DNA from: Raphanus sativus
Taxonomy: Eukaryota > Streptophyta > Magnoliopsida > Brassicales > Brassicaceae
Direction of reading: 5' to 3'
Assembly (NCBI RefSeq): GCF_000801105.2
Contig: NC_079516.1
Span: 7,750,001-7,814,000 of the forward strand
DNA: 64,000 nt
How positions within the stretch are numbered: the stretch's first letter is position 1; each line of letters begins with the position of its first letter. The translations under genes were made by a program, and so were the position numbers. The notes beneath the pieces are model-generated. The model searched no databases, was not told the origin of the DNA, and saw only the letters and a list, made by a program, of their open reading frames with translations. Shown in pieces: positions 23,930-34,618 of the stretch.

Positions 23930-24555
23930 TTTTAGGGATGGAGTGTCACCGTTTTATAGCAGCTCTTTTTTCGAGGTGAAAAGAATAACTCTCCAAAGCT
24001 CTATAACTCATTATAACTCCAACTCCATTTTGTTAACTCAGTGTTGCTCACACCTTCCTCCAACCCAAGCGTAGAACTCGCTGTTGTAGTGCCTGTAAAT
24101 TTGAAAACATTTTTATTTAAAAAAAAAACTTTTGTGGCATCGAAATCAAGAACTTGATTACATTAGTTATAAAGTATATTTCATTTTCTAAATTGATTAA
24201 CAAAGACAATTATAGTTTTATACTGCATGATATATGTATATGAGAAATTCAAGAAAGGCTTACTCGTCTTCTAGTATATCGTGGACGCAAAAGTGACAAG
24301 GATCCCATGAACATTCAATGAGACAACCAAAGAACTAGGATGCTTATTATGAGCCAACCGGTCTATGTACGCATGCAGACCCGGTCTTACGCCGTGAAAC
24401 GCCTCCAAACTCTTAGCTAACCACTCGTTTCGTGCGACGAGCTTCTCCATCACGTGGGAGACTATAGTCAGCATCTCGGAGTGGCGGCTTCCCTTTCTTG
24501 TTCCACGACCGAGTCCGGTTCATCGTCTCAGGCTGAGGCTAGCATAGTGTGTTTT
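23930..24555 (-). pseudogene. CYCP2;1: Relic of a P-type cyclin gene (CYCP2;1-like)
   Basis: The minus strand from about 24552 begins MLASA and stops at once, then reads DEPDSVVEQEREAATPR. A one-base deletion follows, then MLTIVSHVMEKLVARNEWLAK, SLEAFHGVR and YIDRLAHNKHPSSLVVSLNVH (24271-24474). The stretch that should join GVR to YIDRLAH, including IAKYLERI and most of the first cyclin-box helix, is missing. A second exon near 24092-23940 has HYNSEFYAWVGG, then shifted pieces SNTEL and ESYSFHLEK. An early stop, several frameshifts and loss of part of the cyclin box make a functional U/P-type cyclin impossible. It matches Arabidopsis AT3G21870 in identity and position, from memory. Confidence 0.8.
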
Positions 24556-25308
24556 CTTTCTCTCCTATAAATGGGAGATGTTGTGTCGTTCATTTTGGTT
24601 ATATCTTAGCTTGTAGGTGGGTGGTGGAGATCGGATGAGTCTTATTACCCTTACGCGGAGATGTTATTATGTTTCGTTTGACTTTTGAGCAGATTGTGAA
24701 GTGGATATGACATGTGTCATTTTGTAAGTAGAGAGGGTTCCGATATTTTTTTTGTTGTATTTTCAGCGAATAAATCAGTTATCAAACAACTTTTTCCACG
24801 TACTTTGGCATATTCCAATAATATCTCGATGCAAATACTAAATTTAGTATCGTTAGATTCTTTCCAATGTGAGAAAAGAACGTACACGTTAACTCTGTAC
24901 GATGCATGCCATGGGGATTTTCACGTCAGATTTTTGTGGGACCGCGTTTTCACTAGTTATAAAACACAGCAAAGCAACCTTTAACCTCTCTTAAGTTTTT
25001 GTTTTCACTTCTTCTTCTACCTGATTACGCCACGTGGAATTTAACTCGGAGTTTTTAACCACGTGGGCAAACGTTTTCACACGGTATAAAAGCAGCGCAA
25101 CCCTACATCTATCACTCTTTTCTTTTCCCCTTTCTACGTGATTTACACCACTGTAAAAACTCTCTCTTTCGTTCTTAACTTTCACTCGATTCAAAAGAAA
25201 ATATTTTGTTTTAGCTTGTAATATGTTTTTATCGATACTCTGTAAATCCTCTATCAACAAGTTTTGAATTTCTCTACTCAACGTGAAGGCTGTGAATCGC
25301 ACTAATAC
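24556..25308 (+). promoter_or_regulatory. Promoter and first leader exon of BBX10
   Basis: Two G-boxes (CACGTG) lie at about 25032-25037 and 25060-25065. A TATA-like GGTATAAAAG sits at 25083-25092, after which the transcript probably starts near 25115. The leader exon ends at 25308 and a GT-AG leader intron (25309-25556) separates it from the coding exon. G-boxes suit control by bZIP or PIF-type light regulators, which is inference. Confidence 0.5.
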
Positions 25309-25678
25309 GTAAGTGTTTCTTCCTCTATTTAAGCTTTCAAAGACAGTTTGATATGTGTTTTCTTATTCGAAACGTAACAAATTACAACAATTTGTCCCGA
25401 TTTTTAATCTAATATATTTCATCACAAAACCCATCATGCATCCAAATTGCTACGATCTGAAATTCCAAAATCAACATTTTTCTTTTTTTTTTGTACCCAA
25501 AATCATAATTTTCTTCTGAGATAGCTCTAAAATGTTCACGAATCTCTGTTTTGCAGGATCTTACTAGTGTTTCTTGATCGAAGTAATAACAAAAAGCGTG
25601 ACATTAAATTTGATTAGAAATCTCACATATTCGAATTTTTTTTATAAACTATTTTTTTGTTCTATCATATCTCAAAAT

Positions 25679-27095
25679 ATGGAGCCGAAATGTGATTATT
25701 GTGCAACCACACAAGCAATAATTTACTGCAAATACGATTTGGCTAAACTATGCCTAAACTGCGACGTCCATGTACACTCTCCGAATCCTCTGTCTCGCAG
25801 ACACATGCGTTCTCTGATCTGCGATAAATGCTTCTCACAGCCTGGCATTATCCAATGTCTCGACCATAAGGTTTCATATTGCCAAGGATGCCAATGGCAT
25901 GTAAGCAACTGCTCTGCTTTAGGACATAGACTTCAAAGGCTAGATCCATTCTCCGGTTGTCCTTCTCGGACGGAATTTTCAAGAATGTGGTCTTCAATTC
26001 TTGAATCTTCTGTTTCCAGTTCAGTTAAACCGTCCATTGGTTCTTTGCCCTTGGTTGATCCCAACAATGACATGTTCAACATGTCAAAAATCAACGAGTT
26101 AGACGATTTGATTGGTTCCTCTTATTCAGTAATGTCACAAAACAACACTTACATTCAGAATCTCAGTGATCAATCATCTTTCTTTTCTGGGGATTCTAAG
26201 GTACTGTTGATAAATTGAGGACCTAACCAAACATGTTTCTTAAGTTTTTGGGTGAACTATGTCATTCTCACTTGTGCGTGTTTGTCAGGGATGTCCTGAT
26301 TTGCTTTTAAAACTTGAAGAAGGGGAAGAAGATCTATGTGAGGGACTTAACTTGGACAATGCGCCGTTAAACTTTGATGTTGGAGATGATATCATCTGCT
26401 GCTCGCCACAAGAACACATAGAATCTGATCATACGTTGCCAAATGGTCTCTTTGTTTACAAGAACATCATATCTGTTACCGACTCAAACTTTACTACTGA
26501 CAACCCTTTAGAGGTCGGTCACTTTTGCTTCTTTTTTGTTTCTTTTTATGCCAATCTAAATATAATTACAATAAACTCAGCATAATCTCTTTTCAGGCAA
26601 CGTCAACAGGACAGAAAGATTGCAAAAGTTATCAACAGTCAGGTCCGTTGCAAATGAACATCAACATTGGACTTCCTCTTCCTACATCCCCGATCTTGTT
26701 CGGACAGATCAATCCGAACATCAAAGGTCATGAAAGCCCTGTAGTGGATTACCAGGATTGTGGTATGTCTACAGGGTTTATAATGAGTGATTCGCCATGG
26801 GAATCAAATCTTGACGTTGGGTCTCCACAAGCACGGAATGAAGCCAAGTTGAGATACAAAGAGAAGAAACTCAAGCGCACGTGAGTTATTTATTTTTTAA
26901 TTTTCTTTACAAAACAGAGCTTTACCAAAAAAACAATAATTCAAGATTAATTGTTTGAATTGTAGTTTTGGGAAACAGATTCGATATGCATCTCGCAAAG
27001 CGAGAGCTGACACGAGAAAAAGAGTGAAAGGAAGATTCGTGAAAGCTGGCGACAATTATGACTATGATCCATCATCACCAACCACGAATCAATGA
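25679..27095 (+). CDS. BBX10: CONSTANS-like B-box protein (BBX10/COL12)
   Basis: Four exons, 25679-26200, 26289-26513, 26597-26880 and 26966-27095, encode 386 residues. Two tandem B-box zinc fingers begin at Cys5-x2-Cys8 and Cys48-x2-Cys51. An acidic middle region contains [18 protein letters not shown]. The C-terminal CCT domain (about residues 329-371) reads [20 protein letters not shown] and [19 protein letters not shown]. Proteins of this type are nuclear regulators of light signalling and flowering time; COL12 of Arabidopsis represses flowering by acting on CONSTANS (family knowledge). The start is the ATG before EPKCDYC, although the frame stays open upstream to 25574 without an ATG. 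The match to my memory of AT3G21880 is strong from end to end. Confidence 0.93.
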
Positions 27096-27982
27096 GTTTT
27101 CTTTTCCCTAAAACAATGTATGTCTTCTTCTCACGATGATGACGATATATGAGTACTCTTATACGTGGTAAAATAGTGTCTTGTCGGAAAAGTAAGCCAA
27201 ACTCTTTAATTTTTTGCCTACAGTTTTTTTTTTCTTGAATCGAGGAAGTTAACATGTTGCGGCATGGGAACGTTGGAGAACTGCACGAAGAATGCTGAGA
27301 CGAATTGGGTGGAAAGCCAAAATGGGTGAAAATATAGTACTTTTGCTTAGTTTTTACAGAAACTCTTTTTTTTATGTTTACCAATAATTTTCTAGTTTTT
27401 TTTTTGATAAATAAAGTACTCTGTCCTTCTCCATAGGTTATTTGTTACAGAGGACGCGGTTAACGTGTCTTAGGATGATTATTAAAGAGACTAGTTCTTC
27501 TTTTTGTGCAAGTTGTAATAAAAACTGTGGAGTCTTTTGAATTTTGCCCATGAAATTTTTTTGGACCAAAGAACAGACAAGTCATATTCGTTAGTCTTCG
27601 TGACTTCGGATGACTTCCCCCAAGTGGTCAGGTAGTACACCACTTGATAAACTATTAAGCTCTCGGATAGAAACTAGTTCTTGATTGCATCATCTTTGTC
27701 TTACAGATTATGTTTCCTAGATTTACTTCATTTTGAGTTAGCTTGAACGACACTAACAATTAGCATGGCACGAAGAAAATGTATTTACTCGTAGGTGTTA
27801 ACTATAAAGCCTTTTTCCCCTAAAAATAGAGTTATCAAGTCTCAGCCTCTAAATATAGGAGATTTAGCAACCAGTTGCTGTCCATGGCCCAAGAATTGCG
27901 AATTTCGGTCTAGAACTTCTTGGAAAAAAATGAATGTTTTACTTGCGAAAAGTTTACTAGTATTTCTTATATATAATTAAGG
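27096..27982. other. Intergenic DNA after BBX10
   Basis: Contains the BBX10 3' untranslated region and AT-rich DNA. No gene seen. Confidence 0.5.
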
Positions 27983-27987
27983 AAAAT

Positions 27988-28781
27988 TGTAACGCCCCGA
28001 CCGCCCACGGCTAATGAGTCACCCACGCCCGTTCTCTCGACCCGTGGGCCCCATTCCATCCGACGGTCGGTCGTTAATTTTCCAGGGCTCGAAATCATTG
28101 TTTACTGACCCTGCAATCACCACCCGACCTTTTCCCGTGCTTTGGCATCACTCACACGCTATCGCAAATCACTTCCCGATAGGTCACCCATCCTTCCACT
28201 ACTCCAACTCAAGCACGTTTAACTCTGGAGTTCTTTCAGGATGTGCTCCGGAAAAGGTAAGTCAACTTTGGTGACATAGATAGCCAAATCAATTCTCTTA
28301 AGCCTTTTCACATATCACAATTCGGGATGTTACAATTCACCCTCTCTCAAAAGACGCAACGTCCTCGCCCCACGACAAGTCTCAAGACGCCTCTCAGGTC
28401 AGAACTGAGACGGCTAACCAGCTCTGATACCACTTGTAACGCTCCGACCGCCCACGGCTAATGAACCACCCACGCCCGCTCTTTCGACCCGTGGGCCCCA
28501 TTCCATCTGACGGTCGGTCGTTAATTTTCCAAGGCTCGAAATTATTGTTTACTGACCCTGCAATCACCACCCGACATTTTCCCGTGCTTTGGCCTCACTC
28601 ACACGCTATCACAAATCACTTCCCGATAGGTCACCCATCCTTCCACTACTCCAGCTCAAGCACGCTTAACTCTGGAGTTTTGTTAGGATGTGCTCCGGAA
28701 AAAGTAAGTCAACTTTGATGACATAGGTAGCCAAATCAATTCTCTTAAGCCTTTTCACCTATCACAACTCGGGATGTTACA
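27988..28781 (-). mobile_element. Complete Cassandra TRIM retrotransposon
   Basis: Two direct LTRs (27988-28334 and 28435-28781, 347 bp each, roughly 94% alike by eye) start TG, end CA and flank a 100-bp internal part. The 5-bp target duplication AAAAT is at 27983-27987 and 28782-28786. Next to the right LTR, the minus strand carries the primer-binding site TGGTATCAGAGC for initiator tRNA-Met, and next to the left LTR a purine tract AGAGAGGG, so the element runs on the minus strand. Each LTR holds a 5S rRNA-like segment (28170-28226 and 28618-28673) with the box C sequence GGATGGGTGACC and AGTTAAACGTGC or AGTTAAGCGTGC. That is the defining mark of Cassandra. It encodes no protein and depends on other retroelements. 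Confidence 0.9.
28170..28226 (-). promoter_or_regulatory. 5S rRNA-like Pol III promoter in the left LTR
   Basis: On the minus strand GAGTTAAACGTGC (near 28213-28225) and GGATGGGTGACC (28182-28193) match the internal A box and C box of plant 5S rRNA genes in order and spacing. The right LTR copy at 28618-28673 keeps AGTTAAGCGTGC, closer to true 5S. It is an element promoter, not a 5S gene. Confidence 0.8.
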
Positions 28782-28786
28782 AAAAT

Positions 28787-29122
28787 GATAAGTATAAAAA
28801 GTATGAAAGACAAAAACGCAGATAAACCAACAAACAAACTCTTTATTCTCTTTGTACCAGAGGAGGCTCCACAGTTCGATTGGTTCTTTGCTTGAACTTT
28901 GAGTCTGGTAATTTTATTTCTGATTTGAAGAAAAAAATTCTTCTTCCTTTCCTATTAGTTGCAGATTTTTTCTTTTTGCTATTTTTAGACAATACACATT
29001 TCATAATATTCTAATTACGAGCTTCATAAATTAAATTCCCAGTTTTTTTCTTAATAGAAAAATGCATAAAACCCTAGGAATTAATTAATATCTTACACCA
29101 AAAAAAGAAAAAAAAAACTAAA
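28787..29122. other. Intergenic DNA between Cassandra and BBX31
   Basis: AT-rich, includes the 3' untranslated region of BBX31. Nothing else seen. Confidence 0.5.
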
Positions 29123-29491
29123 TCAGAGAAATACAAACGGAACCTCGTCATCGTTACTATCTTGTTCACTCCGTGTCGTATCTTCCACGGCTGCTACTCC
29201 TGCCGTCGCCAACGGTAATACAAGGTGGTAGTTGTCTCCGACGAGGCACTTGCGTGTGAGCTTCTGACATGCAGTGCATAACACACGCCTCACATGTCTC
29301 CAAGCAAGAAAATTAGCTCCATGAACCCACCGGTCGCACTTCCTACAGAGGAAAGCCGAGTCCGCCTCACAAAACACGGAGGCATCACTGCCGCAAAGCT
29401 CACACCTAACCGGAACACTTGGTCTCGTGCAGAGACTCCGGCAACCTCCGTGGACGCTTCTGTTCTCTTCTTCATTCACGCCTCTACACAT
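29123..29491 (-). CDS. BBX31: Single B-box microprotein (BBX31/miP1a)
   Basis: A single-exon 122-residue protein. The N-terminus MCRGVNEEENRS leads to one B-box with Cys30, Cys33, Cys41, Cys49, Cys52, His57 and His66 (CELCGSDASVFC, then CRKCDRWVHGANF). There is no second B-box and no CCT domain. It ends in PFVFL (residues 118-122), the motif known in this family to recruit TOPLESS co-repressors. Arabidopsis BBX31 (miP1a, AT3G21890) binds CONSTANS and brings TOPLESS to it, delaying flowering, and also acts in seedling light and UV-B responses. The match to remembered sequence is high. It lies next to BBX10, as in Arabidopsis, facing it convergently across the Cassandra element. Confidence 0.93.
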   Translation of the reverse strand: MCRGVNEEENRSVHGGCRSLCTRPSVPVRCELCGSDASVFCEADSAFLCRKCDRWVHGANFLAWRHVRRVLCTACQKLTRKCLVGDNYHLVLPLATAGVAAVEDTTRSEQDSNDDEVPFVFL

Positions 29492-30833
29492 TTTCTCTTT
29501 CTCTATTTATTCTCTCTCTTTCTTTGTTGGGATGATGTTTTTACGAAATTAAGATTTGTAAGTTGGAGAAACGTTAGACATTTTTATATAGGAATATTTT
29601 GTTTGTTAAAAGCAAATGAAAGGATTTTTTAATTAATAATTAATAGTGTGGTGTTGTGTTTTATACACGTGGATGAACATTGCCCTATTATTTGACGTAA
29701 ATGCCCTTAAGAGGGTGAAATCGTCAATGGTGTGTAATTTTTTTTCCTCCAAGCGATGTTTCGTGAGTGCATGACCTTTCATTCAAAAACAAAAACTCTA
29801 TAGTACTGAAAAGAAAAAAAAAACTCAATAGTCCTGACTCTTTGTTTACAACGCCAACCACATCATCATTTCTTTAAGGGGTGAGATATGATGCTAATTG
29901 TATATTGTGTCTGTAATCTGGAACATGATTACGATGTACGATGAAACCAAATCAATCAAGATTTCATATTTTTTTAATAGAAACACCGAAAGTTATTACA
30001 AAATTGTAATCATGAAAGATTGTGAGTTTCATTGTATAGAGACTAGCGAGAAATATCATTTATCAAAAATTATATCAGCGAATAAAAATCCGATATATAT
30101 ATATATATAAGGTGTGGCATGAAATGGATGCTTATTTATATATATATATATAGATTTATTTTCTAACTCAGATTTGTGACAGAAATTATCTAAAAAGAGT
30201 AAGAGGTAGAAAAGTATATCATACTAACAAGTAATTAGTGGAGGAAAGTAGGGGTAAGCATAAGAAATGGCTAGAATTTTAGGGTGAGATCAACATCTTT
30301 GTTAATAGTGTCTTTGGCCCATTGTGTGGTGGTTAATCAGTCAACTTTTATTTAATTATATAAGCTTACTATCACAACAAGCAAAGATGATATGGCTCAC
30401 ATTTAAAGGTTTTTTGGTTTATTTTCCTTTTAGCATCTATATATGTTTTGTTTTTAATGAAAGCTACCCCACGAATTACAAACAATATCAGTTATTTTAT
30501 AAGGTTTGACTATTAAAATTTAGAAGTGCGATACATTGCGTGTGATTGCTTACTAATCGGAAAGCATCATTAATTACCTTACAATATTCGATTTTAGCTA
30601 GCACTGCATTATTAATGAATGGAGTTTGTAAGTTTGTAACTTGGTAATTTATATTAGTATTGTTGTTGTGTTGTAACATGGAGTCAAATGTAGACCTGTG
30701 TGTATCTAAATCTGATTATAGATGACAGAAATAAAAAAAGTTCAAAATCAGGCTAGAAAAGCGTTGCAACCATAAAAAAGCTTTGAATGTGAACCATACA
30801 ACTGAAGTACCTATGTTACTTCTTATCAGTTAT
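29492..30833. other. BBX31 promoter and AT-rich intergenic DNA
   Basis: Upstream of BBX31 (to the right, since the gene is on the minus strand) lie an ACACGTGG G-box near 29666 and a TTGACGTAAA element near 29690, both plausible sites for HY5-type bZIP factors. Farther on, two short (AT)n runs occur near 30090-30110 and 30135-30152. No other gene. Confidence 0.4.
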
Positions 30834-30841
30834 GTAACAAG

Positions 30842-31195
30842 TAGGTTGGACACATAGCGTATATCTGGAATTTTAAGGATATCCGTGATCTGATTCGTCT
30901 CGTACGAATAATCAATTTTTCGATTCGATCTGATCCGTAATGTTTCGGATATTTGGTGTTACGGATATACAGAAAAATCAATATAATTTATCGGATATCC
31001 AACTCGATCCGTTGATCCGGTAAAAATAATTATTATTTTCAAATAAATTAAAAGAAAAGAATTTTTTTTAATATAAATAATAATATTTCATTACAAACTA
31101 GATTAAAACAATGTATTTTTAAAAATTTAATGACCAAATAATTAATTTAGTGAATAAAATAATTAAAAATCTATATGGAGATATTAAATTATATA

Positions 31196-31237
<42 letters not shown>

Positions 31238-31426
31238 TGTACATTACGGATCAGATTGGATATTTATTTATTAAAAATGAGTATTTGCGATATGTTCCTT
31301 ATTTGACGGATATTGAATTTTAGTATTTATTTCGATTTGTAAAATTACGAATATCTGGATTTTTCAGAATGAATCGAAACGAATAGCAGATCGAATCAAA
31401 TTTTACAGATACTTTGCCCACCCATG
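30842..31426. mobile_element. Degenerate hAT-type non-autonomous element
   Basis: The left end TAGGTTGGACA and the right end, reversed CATGGGTGGGCA, are diverged inverted termini of the same general type as the element at 8270. They lie between GTAACAAG (30834-30841) and GTAACAAA (31427-31434), a near-perfect 8-bp target duplication. Repeated GGATAT and GATCCG words occupy both ends, and an (AT)n run lies in the middle near 31198-31233. No coding capacity. Confidence 0.55.
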
Positions 31427-31434
31427 GTAACAAA

Positions 31435-32073
31435 ATTACAACTGATTATTATACATTTTAAAAAAGCAAATACTTACTACAATTCTTAAGACATGGTAAT
31501 ATATAATCCAATTGGACGAAATAAATTACTTATTTTGAATATTCTCGTTTGAATCCCTTTTTATTTCTGGTAAAGTTGTGATACTTTGATACCGTTTTCG
31601 TCATTAGCAACATGCATTCTTGCGTTGGTATAAAAAATATGCATTATTGCAAATATATGTTTTTACTTCTTTTTCATTACAGCACAAGATTCACTATCAT
31701 CTGACAACACCGTCACTTATAAAAATACAAAGTCTATAATAAGTAACTTACACTAGGGCTTATTTGCGAGATATCTAAGTTTGACAAGTTAATTAGGTGC
31801 AGAGCATTGATTTTGACCGAATTAAGAAACTAACAATTGTGCTTACTTTCCTCCGGTTATAACCCTACGACAAACAAGTAGACGGTGAAAGAGAAAAGGT
31901 AAATCCACGTAAATCCAAATAAATATGGTTTGTATTTACCGTGCACTGTACAGATTTGAGGGAAGAAAATTAACCACGTCACACCCATTCCTAACCGCAT
32001 ACGGTCTACTGTTTTGGCCGCATATGAAGTGACCAAGCTTCTCCATATATTTAATACTATAACATCTGATATA
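31435..32073. other. AT-rich intergenic DNA
   Basis: No recognised feature. Confidence 0.45.
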
Positions 32074-32709
32074 CTAAAGTACAACCCTCTGAAAAATTAG
32101 AAGAATGAAAAGATTTTATAATTGAGGATGCTTCTCACCTTATAACATACTATTCTATGGTATGTGGTATACTATGGTCATCGTGTTAGTTGGTGTAATC
32201 TGTGGAAATAGATAACTATACTCTAATATGGGTAACTATACCCTAATATGGATATGTCAATCCAAATCCAGCCTATAATTACCGGAAAACGCTTGTAGAA
32301 GTATACAAGCGCATCACCAACTTATATACTATTATGTCATAGTGTATAATATTCTATGGTAGGTGGTATAATATGGTCAACGAGTTAGTTGGTGTAATCT
32401 GAGGAAATGGATAACTATACCCTAATATGGGTAACTATACCCTAATATAGATATGTCAACCCAAATCCAGCCTATAATTACCGAAAAACGCTTTTAGAAG
32501 TGTACAAGCTCATCACCATCTTATATAATATTCTGTCATAGTGTATAGTGTAGTTATCGAGTTAGTTGTAGTAATCTGGGATTATATGGTTAACTATTCT
32601 CTAATATGGATATGTAAACCCAAATTCAGCTTATAATTACCTTGACTATTTAAACAAACATTCACCTGAAAACAGTCTGAAGAAGTTTATAGGTTGTACT
32701 TTAGTATTG
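32073..32709. mobile_element. Candidate MITE with internal ~200-bp tandem repeat
   Basis: The 16-base sequence ATACTAAAGTACAACC near 32073-32088 recurs inverted near 32694-32709. Between them lies a tandem repeat of about 200 bp in three copies (about 32140-32345, 32346-32520 and a shortened third to about 32645), marked by ATTCTATGGTA, AACTATACCCTAATATGG and CAAATCCAGCCTATAATTACC. No clear target duplication was found, so the element's limits are tentative. The tandem repeat itself is certain. Confidence 0.5.
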
Positions 32710-32719
32710 GTTTAAACAA

Positions 32720-34495
32720 ACATTCATCTGATATACACCAGTTTAAACAAACAACAAAATTGACTGTCATATAGGTTGTAAACCCCAACAAATTTCAGTC
32801 GTATAAAGAAGTAGATGCGAGCTTACTTGATAACGGCGACGAGTAGCCCGTTGTAATGTGTAAATCCGCTTTTAACTAAATCTGGGTTTGACACCACTGT
32901 ACGGAACTGCAAGAAGCGATGGAAGAAATTTTTGGTGAAGAACAGAGAATGGGATCCGACGAGTTTTGATAACGGTAGACGGAGATGATGAAGTTGTGTG
33001 AAGAAGACGATACTATTCACCGTATCCAAGAAAAAAGTAAGATAAAATAATGTATTTAATTGGGTGAAAATCAAACGACCACGAAGTAAAATGAACAGTC
33101 GCCTTTTCTCCTTTTTTAAATAAAACATCAGACGGTTTTCCGGTCAGTTGAGAGGGACAATATGACAATAATCTATAATGTAGATTATTGTGCACAATAT
33201 ATTCATCGGAATTAAGGCTTTTAGTTAGTGGTTGAAATATAATTTGTTTGAAGGGTGTAGAGTCTAATTTCCCTTTACACTAGGCTGTTTTTTTTTGAAA
33301 ATTAACCTAAGACATTTTATCTTAATATAGCTAGTCATCTCTCATGTGTTAAGGTAAATGTGATAATTTTCAAGATTATGAGTTCATCGGATCAAGAAAA
33401 TATTATGGATGTCAAAACTTATTCATCTACGAAATTTAAGAAAAGGGTTGGTGGTATCGACTGATCGAAAATACGCGCACTTATTAGACCGATTGAATTA
33501 ATAGGGTCACGAAGAATATTTCTATAGTTTAGTGATTGATACGTTATGGAAGGAAAAGAGAAGTTGTTGTCCACAAGTTGAGTCAGTGTTGATGCTTAAG
33601 TCCACTTGTGTGGATCCTGTTAATTCAAAGTTTTTCTTTCTTTTCTTTTCTCATTCTGTCCTCAGATTTTTCTGTCTGTTGTTTATTGTTGCCTGTTGGT
33701 ACGAGTCCTTGGCCGTCCAATCTTTCCAAAAAGTATGTGACCATTATTTTTTTGGAGTTTAATTATTACGATATCTATCTTATTAAATTTATTATATAGT
33801 TGGTACGTAGAGCATACACATTTAGACGCGTAACCACTGATCTAGATGGTACATAGAATATATTTTTTAATAGTTTCAATCGACGTTGAAGAGAAATGTC
33901 CGAAGTTACCTCGGACGGTGATATGATGTCTTTTTCTGAAGCATGCATTTTAATTTTTACTGTGGTCAAGCAGTAAAAGAAAAAGGTTTAGAACGTCACC
34001 ACATTTAATATTTGATCCACCTGTCATATACAACTTAATCACGTTTTCTTAGTTATTTTACAGGATTTTAAGCTACTGTTTTTCTGACACATTTGAATAT
34101 CTAAAAAATGATCTATCCGTAGAATATATTTTTCACCGAAAATTATGTATGTGTCTTGTAGATCCAAGTTTAACATTTTTTGGTAAAAAAAATTATAATA
34201 TATTGCATGTATTGTAAATTTTATAATATAATAAAACAACCTTTAAAACAGTGATAAAAATTAAAAATTTAAATTGAAAATTCATCTTTTATCATGTAGT
34301 CGATAAAAGAAAAAAAAAGTAATCTCGTAATTATACAAAATATGTTACGATTCCTTCGTTCAGGTTAGCAGTGGCACCACAAAAATCGTGTGATTGTAAG
34401 AGTTAGAAATAAGTCGCACCTTTTTTCGCCGCAAATACTTAGTCTTTAGCTCTCCACTCCTCTGTTTTTATAATCAGGCAACCAAAAACTTTACA
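32720..34495. other. Intergenic DNA before the DUF26 gene pair
   Basis: Includes an open minus-strand stretch (about 33030-32823) of higher GC that reads QLHHLRLPLSKLVGSHSLFFTKNF and could be a captured exon fragment, but I recognise no family. The rest is AT-rich. Confidence 0.35.
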
Positions 34496-34505
34496 TATAT
34501 ATAAG
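34496..34505 (+). promoter_or_regulatory. TATA box of the first DUF26 gene
   Basis: TATATATAAG lies 123 bases before the start codon at 34619. The same motif occurs at 36957-36966, 126 bases before the second copy's start, inside a conserved duplicated promoter block. Confidence 0.6.
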
Positions 34506-34618
34506 AAGTCACCTTTTATTCAATATTCCGTCCGAGTCTTCTACACAGACATCACAGTCTTAACGCTTATTCACAGAGAAACACGTATCAAAGAAAAGCA
34601 AAAAAGTATCGATAACAA

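Noticed and set aside
25574..25678. Upstream extension of the BBX10 frame
   Set aside because: No ATG begins it. The conserved protein starts at MEPKC and the extra residues look like leader sequence.
28170..28673. Possible 5S rRNA genes
   Set aside because: The 5S-like segments are partial, repeated exactly in two LTRs and lie inside a Cassandra element.
29294..29632. Plus-strand frame of 112 residues at BBX31
   Set aside because: It is antisense to the well-supported B-box microprotein and shows no motif.
32823..33128. Minus-strand open frame of about 100 residues
   Set aside because: Part has higher GC and could be a captured exon, but no family signature, start context or splice partner was found.
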